Of a DNA stretch of 64,000 bases, positions 1-11,169 are shown one piece after another. The DNA is from Larimichthys crocea. Lineage: Eukaryota; Chordata; Actinopteri; Sciaenidae. Positions within the stretch are counted from its first letter, which is position 1. Each line of letters starts with the position of its first letter. The notes beneath the pieces are model-generated. The model did not search any database. It had not been told where the DNA came from and worked only from the letters and a program-made list of their open reading frames with translations. The translations under genes were made by a program, and so were the position numbers. Location: contig NC_040021.1 of assembly GCF_000972845.2 (NCBI RefSeq), positions 9,839,291-9,903,290 on the forward strand. The letters are read 5' to 3'.

Positions 1-1290
1 GAAAAGAGAGATGGAGACATGGAGAGTAAGAATGAAAGATCACAGATAGTCATCATTATCTAGCTCCAGTCCTCCCAGTGGTGGAGCAGATCAATACAGT
101 GTACCCAGCATGGCTCTGCAGTGGAACCAGGTCCATACAGCCTCTCATTACTACCTGCACACTTTCACAAACACCCACCCCCTCCCAGCTGCGGGCACAT
201 GCACATACATGCACGGCTCACACTTGCAGACATGTCTGTGTACGCTATGTTGTGTTTCTCTGTCGGTGTTCAATGCGCAGATTAACACATCTGAACAAAC
301 ATTTGCTCTGATATAGCCTATTTGTGACGTTAACTGTGGTTTCAGTGTTCGATTCAGTGCAGTGACCTTTTTCTGTTTAAAGTTTCTGATATAGAGCTAC
401 AGCTGCACAGATTTAGTCGTATTCTTGGGATCTTCTTTTTTTTTTTTTGAAGGGTAAACCTTAAAACGGTTCTTTTTCTTTTACATGTCAGACCTTCACA
501 CTTCACATGCATGCGTGCACACATGTACACGCACACTTCCAATCATACCAAATCCCAATCTCGACGAAATTAGGTCATAATATTTACTGTGTTAACGAGT
601 TTCTATTTTTGAATAATTAACACGGAGTTGGTGGGATTCGAGAAGGGAATTGGGTCTCAATATAATCCTCCATGCCTCCAGTGAGTGCACATGTATTGTA
701 TGTGAGACTGTTTGATCTCTATTCTGGACTACTTGTATGGAAGATGGATTAGCATGGTGTTCTCTTCACCGAAGATGCTTTTTAAAGAAAAGGTAGAACA
801 AAAGAAAAAAACAAACAGCTGCTCTAGATTTTTGGGTTTCTTTTTTACCTTGACTGATGTGTTGGGGTTATTACATGTATATATACATGAAGTAGTGCAC
901 TATTTCTGAGTGAAAAAAAATGTCATGCACGTCTGCCCTTTTTGGAGGTTTCCCAACAGCTCTTCAGCTCTGGGAATGAGCTCAGAGAGTCCTTCAGCCC
1001 CTCTGATTTGCATTCATCGTAAAGGTTCAACAAGCCAAAGGCTGCTGCCATCAAACGGCGACACTGTGCTCTGGTTGTTTTCTCAGTCTTAATCAAATGA
1101 GGGGGCAGGCTGTTTGTGCAGCAGTTTGTGGCGTTCTATCGTCTTTATTGTCTCCGTGTGGCACTTGATGCATCTAAAATGAAGTTAGTTACTCTCTCAG
1201 GAAGGAGCTCCACAGTCTCTCTGGGAGAGTGGAAATTTGATCAGGAAAATACAGCTGTGTGTATATGTGTGTTTTGTGTCATTTCCTCAA

Positions 1291-1320
1291 ACACACACAC
1301 GCGCGCGCGCACACACACAC
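1291..1320. repeat. (AC)5(GC)5(AC)5 alternating tract
   Basis: Thirty bases of strictly alternating purine and pyrimidine with a central GC block; a strong Z-DNA-forming sequence in principle. Confidence 0.95.
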
Positions 1321-1380
1321 AACACGGGAAAAACAGATGTTCTTCCGTGTTTTATAGCTAGCTGCCCCTGGAGAAAGAGG

Positions 1381-1395
1381 AGAGCCACCTGCTGG
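1381..1395 (-). promoter_or_regulatory. Candidate CTCF site, minus orientation
   Basis: On the minus strand the sequence reads CCAGCAGGTGGCTCT, 14 of 15 matches to the CTCF consensus. Confidence 0.4.
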
Positions 1396-1508
1396 AGGAG
1401 CTCTGCCGTTGGTGCACCATGACCTTGAATCTCTATAGAAGCATCCATCTGCTTCCCGTAGTCGCCATCCTGCTGTGCTACATAAAAAAACCTACATAAC
1501 ATGAGCTA

Positions 1509-1577
1509 GGGGGCACTGTGGCTCAGTGATTAGTACTGTCGCCTCTTTCAAACAGAAAGTCATTTAAATCCACAGGG
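1509..1577 (+). mobile_element. tRNA-derived SINE-like head, degenerate
   Basis: The segment opens GGGGGCACTGTGGCTCAGTG and continues ATTAGTACTGTCGCCTC, which resembles the start of a widespread teleost repeat. TGGCTCAGTGA at 1519-1529 fits an RNA polymerase III A box. TTTAAATCC near 1563-1571 could be a decayed B box at suitable spacing. The body beyond about 1580 is too diverged to delimit. Not a functional tRNA: the acceptor stem and anticodon arm are not recoverable. Confidence 0.45.
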
Positions 1578-4500
1578 TAAGGAGAAGGAGCGTTTCCAGC
1601 TATATGTGAAGTCGACTGGAAAGTCTACATGGAGTCCCTCAGCTTTTGATGGTGCCACTGAAAGACTTAAATGTTAGTCTGATTAAAAGTTGTTTTAGTT
1701 CATCAAACACCAGCATTTAGTTAGTTTAGATTCATGTCATGTTTATGAAATCCCGTGTCTGTGCAACATAAATCCACAAACAAAGCAAAAGACTTGTTTG
1801 AGAGATGCTGTGTGAATGTTGCTGTATTTATGTCAACATATCTGTTCCCTGGGATAGCAGGTGGTAAGGTGTGCTCATTTTCCTTCTGAGGTTGCCCCTT
1901 ATGAGCATTAGTGCTCCCTCCTGCCCCCCCCCCCAATGATTTATGTACTCCACTAGGAAAACAAGGTCACCTCTGTCCAACCTTTGTCTCTATGGATGGT
2001 ACCAGCCACCATCCTCAGAAAACAAAAAGCACTCTGTCAGCCTGGTTCTTACAGTAAATACAACTGCACAGACACAGCAGGGCCCTACACAGTTCCATAA
2101 ATGGCCCATAACTCTGAGATGTGTGAGCGTAAGTGATGATGTGGTGGTGTTGTGGTGCCCACTGTACCATCTGTGCAGTGGATTCTGGGATGGCTCCAGT
2201 CCCCTATTGACCATTAAAATTATTTATTGGGTTATGGCAATATATATAAGGAATGAATCAAGACAAACACAAGAGCTTTGTGTGTTTTCCCATTTTATCT
2301 GAATGCTCAGCCTCACATGAGTTCGTAGTACATAACCAGTGCAGTAGGATATCACTTTCTCAAGGATTTAGTTTGATGCCAAGTTAAACAAAAGCTCCGG
2401 TCTTTTCATTCTCTCACATTCACACAGTAAAGATTGTCGAACCCCTGGTGTCACAGCAATCTATATGTAAGGAGTCAGAGAAAGCGAGAGATTAAAGGAC
2501 AGGAAAAAGGAGGATGGGCTGGTATAAAAAAAAAAAAGGAGCTGAGACGGACTAAAACATTGAAAAGGAGAGAGAAGAGACATGGCAGTGCTTATTGCAA
2601 ACTCAAGAAAGATGTAAGAGAAAGAAAGGGGATAGTTCAAGCTTTGTTTTCTTACGGTGGGCTTCATATTCTGCCACTAAATTACCAAAGAGTAAAAAAA
2701 AATTGGAAATAGCAAACAGCTTATATAAATGAATGGTATTCAAGAAACACCTGCGTTCATTTCTTTTGAAATTAGCTGCATGAATGACTTGAATGGACTT
2801 AAAATAATACTTAACCTGAAGGAGACTGTCCAGCAGATGTGAGCGTTTATTGTTAGAAATTACTACCTGCCCCAAGCGCTACATTTATCTAAACTATGCG
2901 CTGGTTTTCAAATTAAATTGTTCAATTACTTTTGTGGCAGAAAATGCAAATCCGAAGGCAGACTATGCAAACTACCTGAGTGTGAAATGAATGTACTCTA
3001 TACGCTCCTCTAGAAGCTTGATCTCATTAGGTATCAGAATTTACTCCTAGTTTGTTGCATACCCGTTGGATAGCTTTGCCCATTTTGTACCAACCAAAGT
3101 AATAATCGTTAGCTGGAAAACGTGCTGATGATTGTGGTCGTAAAGTCAGATGTTAGGGATGAGTGAAGAGTTTGAACAAGACAAGAATACATTACAGACA
3201 TTAAACATGCCTGTAAATGGTGAGCTGAGAAGCAAACGGCTGGTATAGTCCTTTAAGCGTAATTGCAGCTCTTTGAAATCCAGTGAGAAGGTTCTGAGTG
3301 TGTCTATTTAATAACCATTAGAGTATGAGACCGGCCCAAAACAACAGTCTTATGTGAATTTAGTTGAATAAAGTACTTGACTAAAATAACATTTTTACAC
3401 TTTGATATGTAAATTTCTTGCTTCAGTCTGAGAACGGAACTTGAAATTCCCCCTCTGGGTTTATTGAATAAGTAGTTTAACAAACCAGAATATAATCCTT
3501 CAATAAAAGTGGACAATAAAGATGGCTGTCTCCGAAACCACCCCATGTTTTGTTTTTTTCTCTCTTGGATGTAGTAAAAGAAATCTATTACATGAAACTG
3601 GGACAATGGTCTTATAGTGTTGTGCGTGGATGTGTGGATATCTGTGTGTGTTTCCCCACTGGGTTTCTCTCCTTTACACAGGAAGCAAGTCCTGCTGTGC
3701 AATCATGCTTACTGAAGCCAACCCTGACCCCCTGCAGACATGCAAACACACACTCACACATACATACACACAGGTACACACACACAAACGTAAGGTATAT
3801 ACCTACTTACACAAGCCCTGCTGCACACATTCATACAGCCCAAGGAGCAGAGGGTTATAGAAACAGTGTTTTCGGTTTTCCCGATGCTCTCAGTAAAGGA
3901 ACTGATCTAAGCTGTTTTCATTTGGCATTAAATATGCATGTGTCCTGGCCTTTCATGTAGGAGCTGAGCTGTGTTTTGTGTAAGAAGTCCTGGGGATATT
4001 TTCTGATACTTGCAGCCCACCAATTTTTTTATCTTCATCTCTTAATTAAGAAGGAGAATGAGGTCTGCGAGAAAGAGAGCTAATCTTTATTAAATGGAAT
4101 TTCTGGGCCACTGGGTTGCTTCAGGGCTGGTTATGAAACATCCCGCCAACAAACATCACAAACCTCCCCCCAGCCCCACGATCCATTAATTCTCATCAAT
4201 TAACCTTGAGAAACGACAGGAAAAGACCACACTGAAAGAATACGAGGCATTCCGTGAAAGGGTGGAGGGGGGCTTGCTTAATAATTATTTCAACCTCTCA
4301 CCTGTCTCATTCTCTTTGAATAATGTCGAGGAAGGATCTCATAGCTGACAGTATCCTATTGTTCACCCTGACGGTAATCCATCTCCAGCGCAGGCGGGGA
4401 ACGCAGCCCCTGGACTTCCAGCCTGGTCCTATCTCGAGTAAAGACGTGGCAATCAATCATTTTTTGACAAACCTCTGTGGGGTGGACACCCTGTGCTGTG

Positions 4501-7500
4501 CCCACACTGCCTACACTGACTCATCAGGAAAAGGTGATTCCTAATCCCAGCACTCTGCTGGCTCCTGTGACCACAACTGGTTGCTCGTATTTCCCCTTTC
4601 CTGGCATGTTCGGTCTTCTGCTCTTCTATTATCCCTCTATCTGTAATTAAAGGCAGCCAAGGGGAACTGAGATGGAGCGGGGAAGGAGAAGAGCTCAGGA
4701 TAGGTGTCCATATTTCACACAGGCTAGATTAGCTGACAGCAAAGATCCAAGCTTTTTCATGGCCTGAGGGGTGTGTGTGTAATTAGACTATTACAATGCA
4801 GTTTTCTTACCAAGAAGAATCCCCATACCTTAATGATGAAGTAGGTCATACTTCAGTGCTTTTTAAAAGATGGCTCATGATTCCTGAGATTTAGGTCGGG
4901 AAAAAGATTCCGTTGGTCAGAGAGAAGAAACTGTGGTAACACTTTTTCATGCTTTGATGGTGAATGTAAACGTAGTGTTGTCCTGTCTGAACAAATAACC
5001 AATGCTGTCCTTTCTCTATGGAGAATTCATTTTCTCACAAGTGCAAGTACACTCTCCTGCATTGAGTGCAGCGCCTCAGTCTTTCTGTGTGTGTGGGTGT
5101 GGTGTGGTGTGGGTAAATACGGATGATACCCACTAATTCCCCCCTGCCAGCACACACTACGTCTGTCATATCCCACACTATGAGCACACCCTGTTCACAC
5201 TCGTAAATCTCAAATCTCTTCCCCCTATTTTTTTCCATCTTCTCTCTGCACTCCAATGTTTTGTGAGTGTAACCCTGTGTCAGAGCTTTGTCTTTGGGCC
5301 CACGCTGGCCAGAATTGGACAAGATTGGAACCTGTCATGGTAATGGGGTCTCTGACCCAACGGCTTTCACACACAGTGTGTGTTTAGGTGTGAAAGGGAT
5401 GCATACATTCACAAATCTTTGAGCGTACAGTGATGTATGAGGACACAAACCTTCAAATAAGGCCTCAAGGGCACGACTTAGCTGCCATAAACAAGCAGCC
5501 TTGGTTATCAGTAAGGCGGTAAATATTGATTATCTTAAATGGCTATTACATTACGCTCATAAATATACATCGATTACACATCCTTGGGTTGATATCCTTC
5601 GATTTTGTTTTAAAAAAATGCAAAGCCATTAGCAACACATCAGACAAACAACCATTTATAAATTCTTATTTATCTCCTGAAGGCTCTTTCAGGAAAAAAA
5701 AAAAAAAAGCTGTTTTCAAAACGGCTATCAACTGAGCAAGATTTTTTACCCACATTCATATAAAGTGCTGCATTTATTACAGCTATAATTTATTATATAA
5801 CCCCAAACCATATAAAATGAGGAACTTCTAGTTTTCCAAGAACCGTTGGAGTCATTTCCCAGTAGTTTTATCCATCACTTGTGTTACAGTCCATTGACAG
5901 AAAACAAAACGTCAGTCACCCTGGAATAGACCCCAAAAACCATCATCTCCACGTTCCACTGCAGCCTAAACCACCATACCTTCCAGACCCAAGACTTTAC
6001 TAATGTACAATCACAGTGTCTGCAAAATATACAACACATCATTAACTGTGGTCTACCTCTGGTTATTTAATACACTATTTTTTCTCCCAGTCTGTGAACT
6101 CCCTTCACTGGGAAGGCCTTGGGGGTATAGATAGTTCATGTATACCACTGCCAACAGGGTAGAAGAATTTTACAACCAAAGTCAGCACTCATTCTAAGAT
6201 TAACTACACCCTACCCTTTACCTCTTCTATATATTCACTCCTCAGCACTTTGTGCGTATGCTTCTCCCTTATTTCCTCCAGTAGCTGCCGAGAATTGTTG
6301 ATCACTTTGACACTAGTGCGCCTTGCTCACCGTGGGTGTAAATAATCTGATTTGTGACAAGAAAGCAGTCAGTCAGAGGAGGTGTGAATTGAATTTTTTG
6401 AACTCCTGTTTTATTGGTCTAATATGAATACAGCAGATAAAACAGCATGCCTCCTCTGTTCTCGCGAAGGGAAACTGAATTACTAATTTGAGACAGAGGC
6501 AAGGAAAGATTAAAACAGGTTCACTGACTGGCAGAGGGACTCGTGCGGTGTGCCAAGATGCGTTCATCTTTGCCAGATTTGGCTCTCATACTGTATGCAG
6601 AGTGAAAGCGTCTTCTATTCATCAGAATGCTGCAGAGCCTTTATCTGTGAAAGAGCAATTTTTAAGTTGGCAAACCTACAGGATCAACCCACAGCGACAT
6701 TAGGATTCATTTTGCGAGGGAGTTTTCGACACCCACCTCAAATTGGAATGAAATTCAATGATGACGATGTAATCCCAATGAGATTTTTTGATTTGAGTTT
6801 GCAAAACTGTACTTTTACATTTGATAGACCACAGCTTTAACATTTTGCGTCTTTTAGTTGTCCAAGAGACTGGAAACAGGTGAAGGTGAGGAGAAATAAT
6901 GGGGTGAGGTGAGAAACTGAGTGATGATGTGTGGACTCTGACAGGCTGGATTTTCTGCAGCCTACACAGACACAATAGTTCAACATGATGGAGAGCAGTG
7001 GAATTGAAACAGAAACGGCAAAAAGACTACTGACCTGCCTCACTTGAACTTACTACTCTATGTGACATAAATGGTTGTACATGAAAAACTGCTTTTCAGT
7101 GGAAGTAGTCTTTTTGGCTTTAACAGCATATAAAAGCATATTTTTAGATGATTATTTCCATGAACCCAAAAATGCAAACTGATAAACAAATTCTTAAATG
7201 AATGGATATCCATTACCGTCTTGCATAGTTATTTTCTGTCATTTCTCAACATCCCTCATTCTGTGAGTCCTGATGAGGTTTTATTCATCATTATTCTCAT
7301 CAAAATCAGGGATAAAGGTATCGAGCATTTTAATAAATGAGCTCTCCGGAGCTTGACAGAGCAGGACACAGAGCGGATTCAGCCTCGAGACACTCTTGAA
7401 TAGGAAGAGCGGCAGAGAGCTTGATCTGTCTTTATAGGCTTTTAATTACACGCAGCTGGCTAAGCTCCAATTCCCCAGAGAGCCGAGGTAAAGCACACGT

Positions 7501-7564
7501 CAGGACCAGCCACTCCGATGGCAGCTCAGTATTACCCTACCTAAACACCCTCCGGGGATGTAGA

Positions 7565-7581
7565 GGGGGGGAGGGACAGGG
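7565..7581 (+). other. Candidate G-quadruplex
   Basis: GGGGGGGAGGGACAGGG can be split into four G3 runs with loops of 1, 1 and 3 bases; more G runs follow at 7590-7595 and 7600-7602. Confidence 0.4.
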
Positions 7582-8178
7582 TAGCGTGAGGGGGGCGGCG
7601 GGCACCTCTGAAGGCAATAAAGGGTTAATTCAGCAGACACATTTACAAAAGCCATAGGCGGCTGTCTGTCATCCTTCAGTATTTTGACTGACATGCAGTG
7701 AAAACAACTGTCAAGCAAGGGTACAGGTTACTAGAAATCACATCCGGCAATTTCACATACCAAATAGTGTGTATTCCATGTAGCATTACCTCACATACAA
7801 CTGCCTGCATGTTTTATAATGGACTTGCAAAATTCTCCCGTCTAAAGAATTCCTCCTTTCTAAGTTCAAGAAGCAATTGGTCATGTTGTGGTGAATGGCT
7901 TTCCAGGGACATTTTAAGACTGTTGGCTTTTTGCCTTCTGCCAGTGTTTCATCTTGGTGCGAGGCAGTCAGTGTTGTTGGGTAATGTGAGAAGACAGACA
8001 TGATGCACAGCTATATTATTGCACAGACAGACAACAATCAGCTGTGTCAAGACATGAGATACGGCTCAGGCTAGCGTGCCAATGCTCGCACCATACTACA
8101 CCTTTTTTCTGCAGACTGACCACACTCATTCATATCGACACGTAAATCCACATAGATTCACAGCCTCATCTCTGTTTC

Positions 8179-8206
8179 ACACACACACACACACACAGAC
8201 AGACAC
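8179..8206 (+). repeat. (CA)n then (CAGA)n microsatellite
   Basis: About nine CA units followed by a few CAGA units. Confidence 0.9.
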
Positions 8207-9884
8207 AGTTACTCTCTCACACGTCTTTCATCGACACACATTCCAGCAGTTCAGAGCACGTCGAGAGCCGAGGGAATAAGACTACCTCACACAGAGAGAC
8301 CTTTTATGTATCAGAAACCCTTGATTCACACGACTCTTGCCTCCCAGAACTGTACTTTACTGGGAAATGAATGGTGTAACCTCCAGGCAATGTCAAGGTG
8401 AAGGAAACGTGTCAGTTCCTCCCTTGGTGAGCTTCTCCTCGCTCTGGCTCTCTCCGGTTAATGACTCTGGTGTGGAGAGCGTTACCTCAGCCAGTCCTGG
8501 CCAGATGAGCCCAGAGGAGCTGGTCGATGGGAGAGGAGCATACAGACTGTAATCACAGGCAATCACCAGCTCTCCCTGTGGATTTCTGCTATTCTGGACT
8601 GGACTGCTTGGCCCCAAACCTGTGATTTTGAGCCGTGAGGTAGAGTGAAACAAAAGAAAAAGGAAGGTGGTGGATGTCGACAATGAAGATTTATAACATG
8701 GAGTACACACAAATGAAAGATTCTAGTGATTTACTGTAGGCGAGAATGCCCCAGAAACACCTGCTTCTGTGGGATGAGAGCTGGTGTCATTGCCTCGACT
8801 GAATTCAGGATACATCTTTTGTTCTGTCAAAAAAAAAAGGGGGTAATAGTCATGGGACCTGGCTTAAATGTTGGAGGAAAAAGAACTTAAGGGTTGGAGG
8901 TTGAGAAGTGGATCCAAACCCATTGGATCTAAAGTAGGAGTAGGCACACAGTACATCCACGCAAACCCTCAGCACAGTTAATAGTCTATGTTTTTGTGTC
9001 CACAACTGAATGAGTAGTTTTGGTTTTGGGAGTCTTTTAAGATTTTCTTTCCCTAGTTACCCACTGACCGACTAAAATGTCTTTGTTATGGCGCTGCATG
9101 CACTTTGATTAACCAAGTTTAGCTTAAAGAGAGATGACAACTGTAATTATATTATCATTTTTATATTCAAAAATAGTTGATATGACAATGAACTGGACTG
9201 CAGAAGTAACACTTTCCTGCCTGCCCTTGTATCTGACTACATAAAACACAGAGCAACATAGAAAATTCAATAAATTCTAATATTAATCTGCCTAAGTTGA
9301 TTTTACTCTAACAAGTGACTGTAGAGAGTAGAGAAAGGATGCTGTGAGTTTTCACTCCCTGAAAGGAAAAAGGAAAAAAAAAAAAAACTTCCTCGCAGCT
9401 TGATGTTGTGTGCCCAGGCGTCGTGGCTTCTCGACCCTGCGGGCTAAATCTAATGGAGTTCTGCTTCCACCAGCTCGCCTGTCTCTCTTCATCAACGCGC
9501 AACCGGCCCCCACACAGCCTGCAGAACTGATACTAATATGGAATACAGAGCCTGTTGTTCATTTCATTTCACGGCCAGGCTAGCTGGTGCCACTCAAAGA
9601 GAACAAGAGCACCTACTTCACAACCAGCAGTCTGATGTACTACCCTTGATAGACAAAAAAAATATCCTCTTGCTATTGTACCTATATGCATGTTGGCTCT
9701 GGCTTTAAAGCTGTAAACTTTTACATTGTGGTGTGTAGTGATACTGTGCGAGCAAAAAGCCTCGGACTATTTGTCTCTAACCCTCAGCCCTACGTGCTCT
9801 GTGGTTGAGTCTGGTTGTCTGCTTTCTACTGTGGTCTTTCATCACGTTCACTCCCCATTCTGGCATGCCAACCAGTATAGTATC

Positions 9885-9920
9885 TGTGTGTGTGTGTGCA
9901 TGTGTGTGTGTGTGAGTGTG
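9885..9920 (+). repeat. (GT)n microsatellite
   Basis: An interrupted GT tract with one GCAT break, the first of five GT tracts in a 1.3-kb cluster. Confidence 0.95.
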
Positions 9921-9934
9921 TAGGTAAGAGGTCT

Positions 9935-9949
9935 ACTGCCATCTAGTGG
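9935..9949 (-). promoter_or_regulatory. Candidate CTCF site, minus orientation
   Basis: On the minus strand the sequence reads CCACTAGATGGCAGT, matching the 15-bp consensus CCASYAGRKGGCRSY fully. It sits directly beside a GT tract. Confidence 0.5.
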
Positions 9950-10072
9950 AAAAATGTTACATATCTTTCAGTGGGGGTCAAGGAGATTGCCTCTGAGATC
10001 AAGCATTAAAAAATGAGATGTATGAAAAACAGTAACATGGAGTGTTTTGTAAGCACTGTTTATATATAGTAG

Positions 10073-10088
10073 GTGTGTGTGTGTGTGT
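10073..10088 (+). repeat. (GT)8 microsatellite
   Basis: Short uninterrupted GT tract in the same cluster. Confidence 0.9.
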
Positions 10089-10348
10089 TTTTGTGAAAGG
10101 TTTGGAGCTCATTAATGGGAGTTTATATTAGTGTAGCAGGTCAGTTAAGTCAATGAGCAAGCACTAATTCTTCTGCAGTCCCTCTGTGTGCTGCCACTTG
10201 TTACACATTTGCATATAAATTGCTTTAAATGTGATGTTGCCACTAAATTCCTTAACCGCCGCTTGTTTAAAATTCATGAATGCTTTTGAATTTTGTCAGG
10301 CACAGTTGAGCTGTCAAAAAATCCTTTGATGCATACAAAAACCCTGGC

Positions 10349-10350
<2 letters not shown>

Positions 10351-10389
<39 letters not shown>
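10351..10389 (+). repeat. (GT)19 microsatellite
   Basis: Uninterrupted GT tract of about nineteen units. Confidence 0.98.
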
Positions 10390-10391
<2 letters not shown>

Positions 10392-10517
10392 CACATAGGC
10401 ATTTAGACATTTTATGAAATTCTCTCCTCTAAAGCTTCACGTGTCATCTATCTCTTTCTTTCTGTGTTCAGACCTATTACTTGGTCTTGGCTAGCAGATG
10501 GTGAAAGGAGACTTGTT

Positions 10518-10519
<2 letters not shown>

Positions 10520-10569
<50 letters not shown>
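10520..10569 (+). repeat. (TG)25 microsatellite
   Basis: Longest perfect dinucleotide tract in the window, about twenty-five units, probably highly variable in length. Confidence 0.98.
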
Positions 10570-10571
<2 letters not shown>

Positions 10572-11085
10572 CATGGCTGGGTGTATATTGGCCTGCGTTA
10601 TATCAAGTCTAGTTATATCAAGTCACAGTGTTCAGTATTCTGGAACGGTCTGCTCTGGGAGGCCTGGGAATATTAAAAAATATTTCAAACTGAGTCATAC
10701 TATAAGAATATATAGTCTTAGTATTTTAATACTTTCCCCCATAGTCTTCAGCTGTATTGTAGCACAGTTAATCTATTTTAACCCGCTTTATAGCATCAAT
10801 AAATCTAAATAGAAAACATTTTGGACATAGCACAAACTCTATCTGGCCTGAACATACACCTAGACTTTGCGTATACACACGCACACACACACTCATTAAC
10901 TCCCCGGTGTTGCCATCTATTGCGAGTGTGTGATCAGACTTTAGACAAGTGCTCTTGTTCAGTGTTAATTTGTGTCTGCTGGTTGATTGTTTGCCTCAGG
11001 AGGAACAAGGACTGTGCATGGTGCTAAAAGTAATTGAATGGCCTATTTACATTCTGCTAATTGATTCGGAGGGTTTTGATTAGTT

Positions 11086-11125
11086 TTTTTCTTTCTTTCT
11101 TTCTTTTCTTTTTTTCTTTGCGGTC

Positions 11126-11166
<41 letters not shown>
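11086..11166 (+). repeat. Pyrimidine tract followed by (GT)19
   Basis: A CTTT-rich polypyrimidine run leads directly into a perfect GT tract at 11129-11166. Confidence 0.95.

Positions 11167-11169
<3 letters not shown>

Noticed and set aside
1509..1577. Functional tRNA gene
   Set aside because: The A box is good, but no acceptor stem, anticodon arm or intact B box can be drawn; a SINE remnant is more likely.
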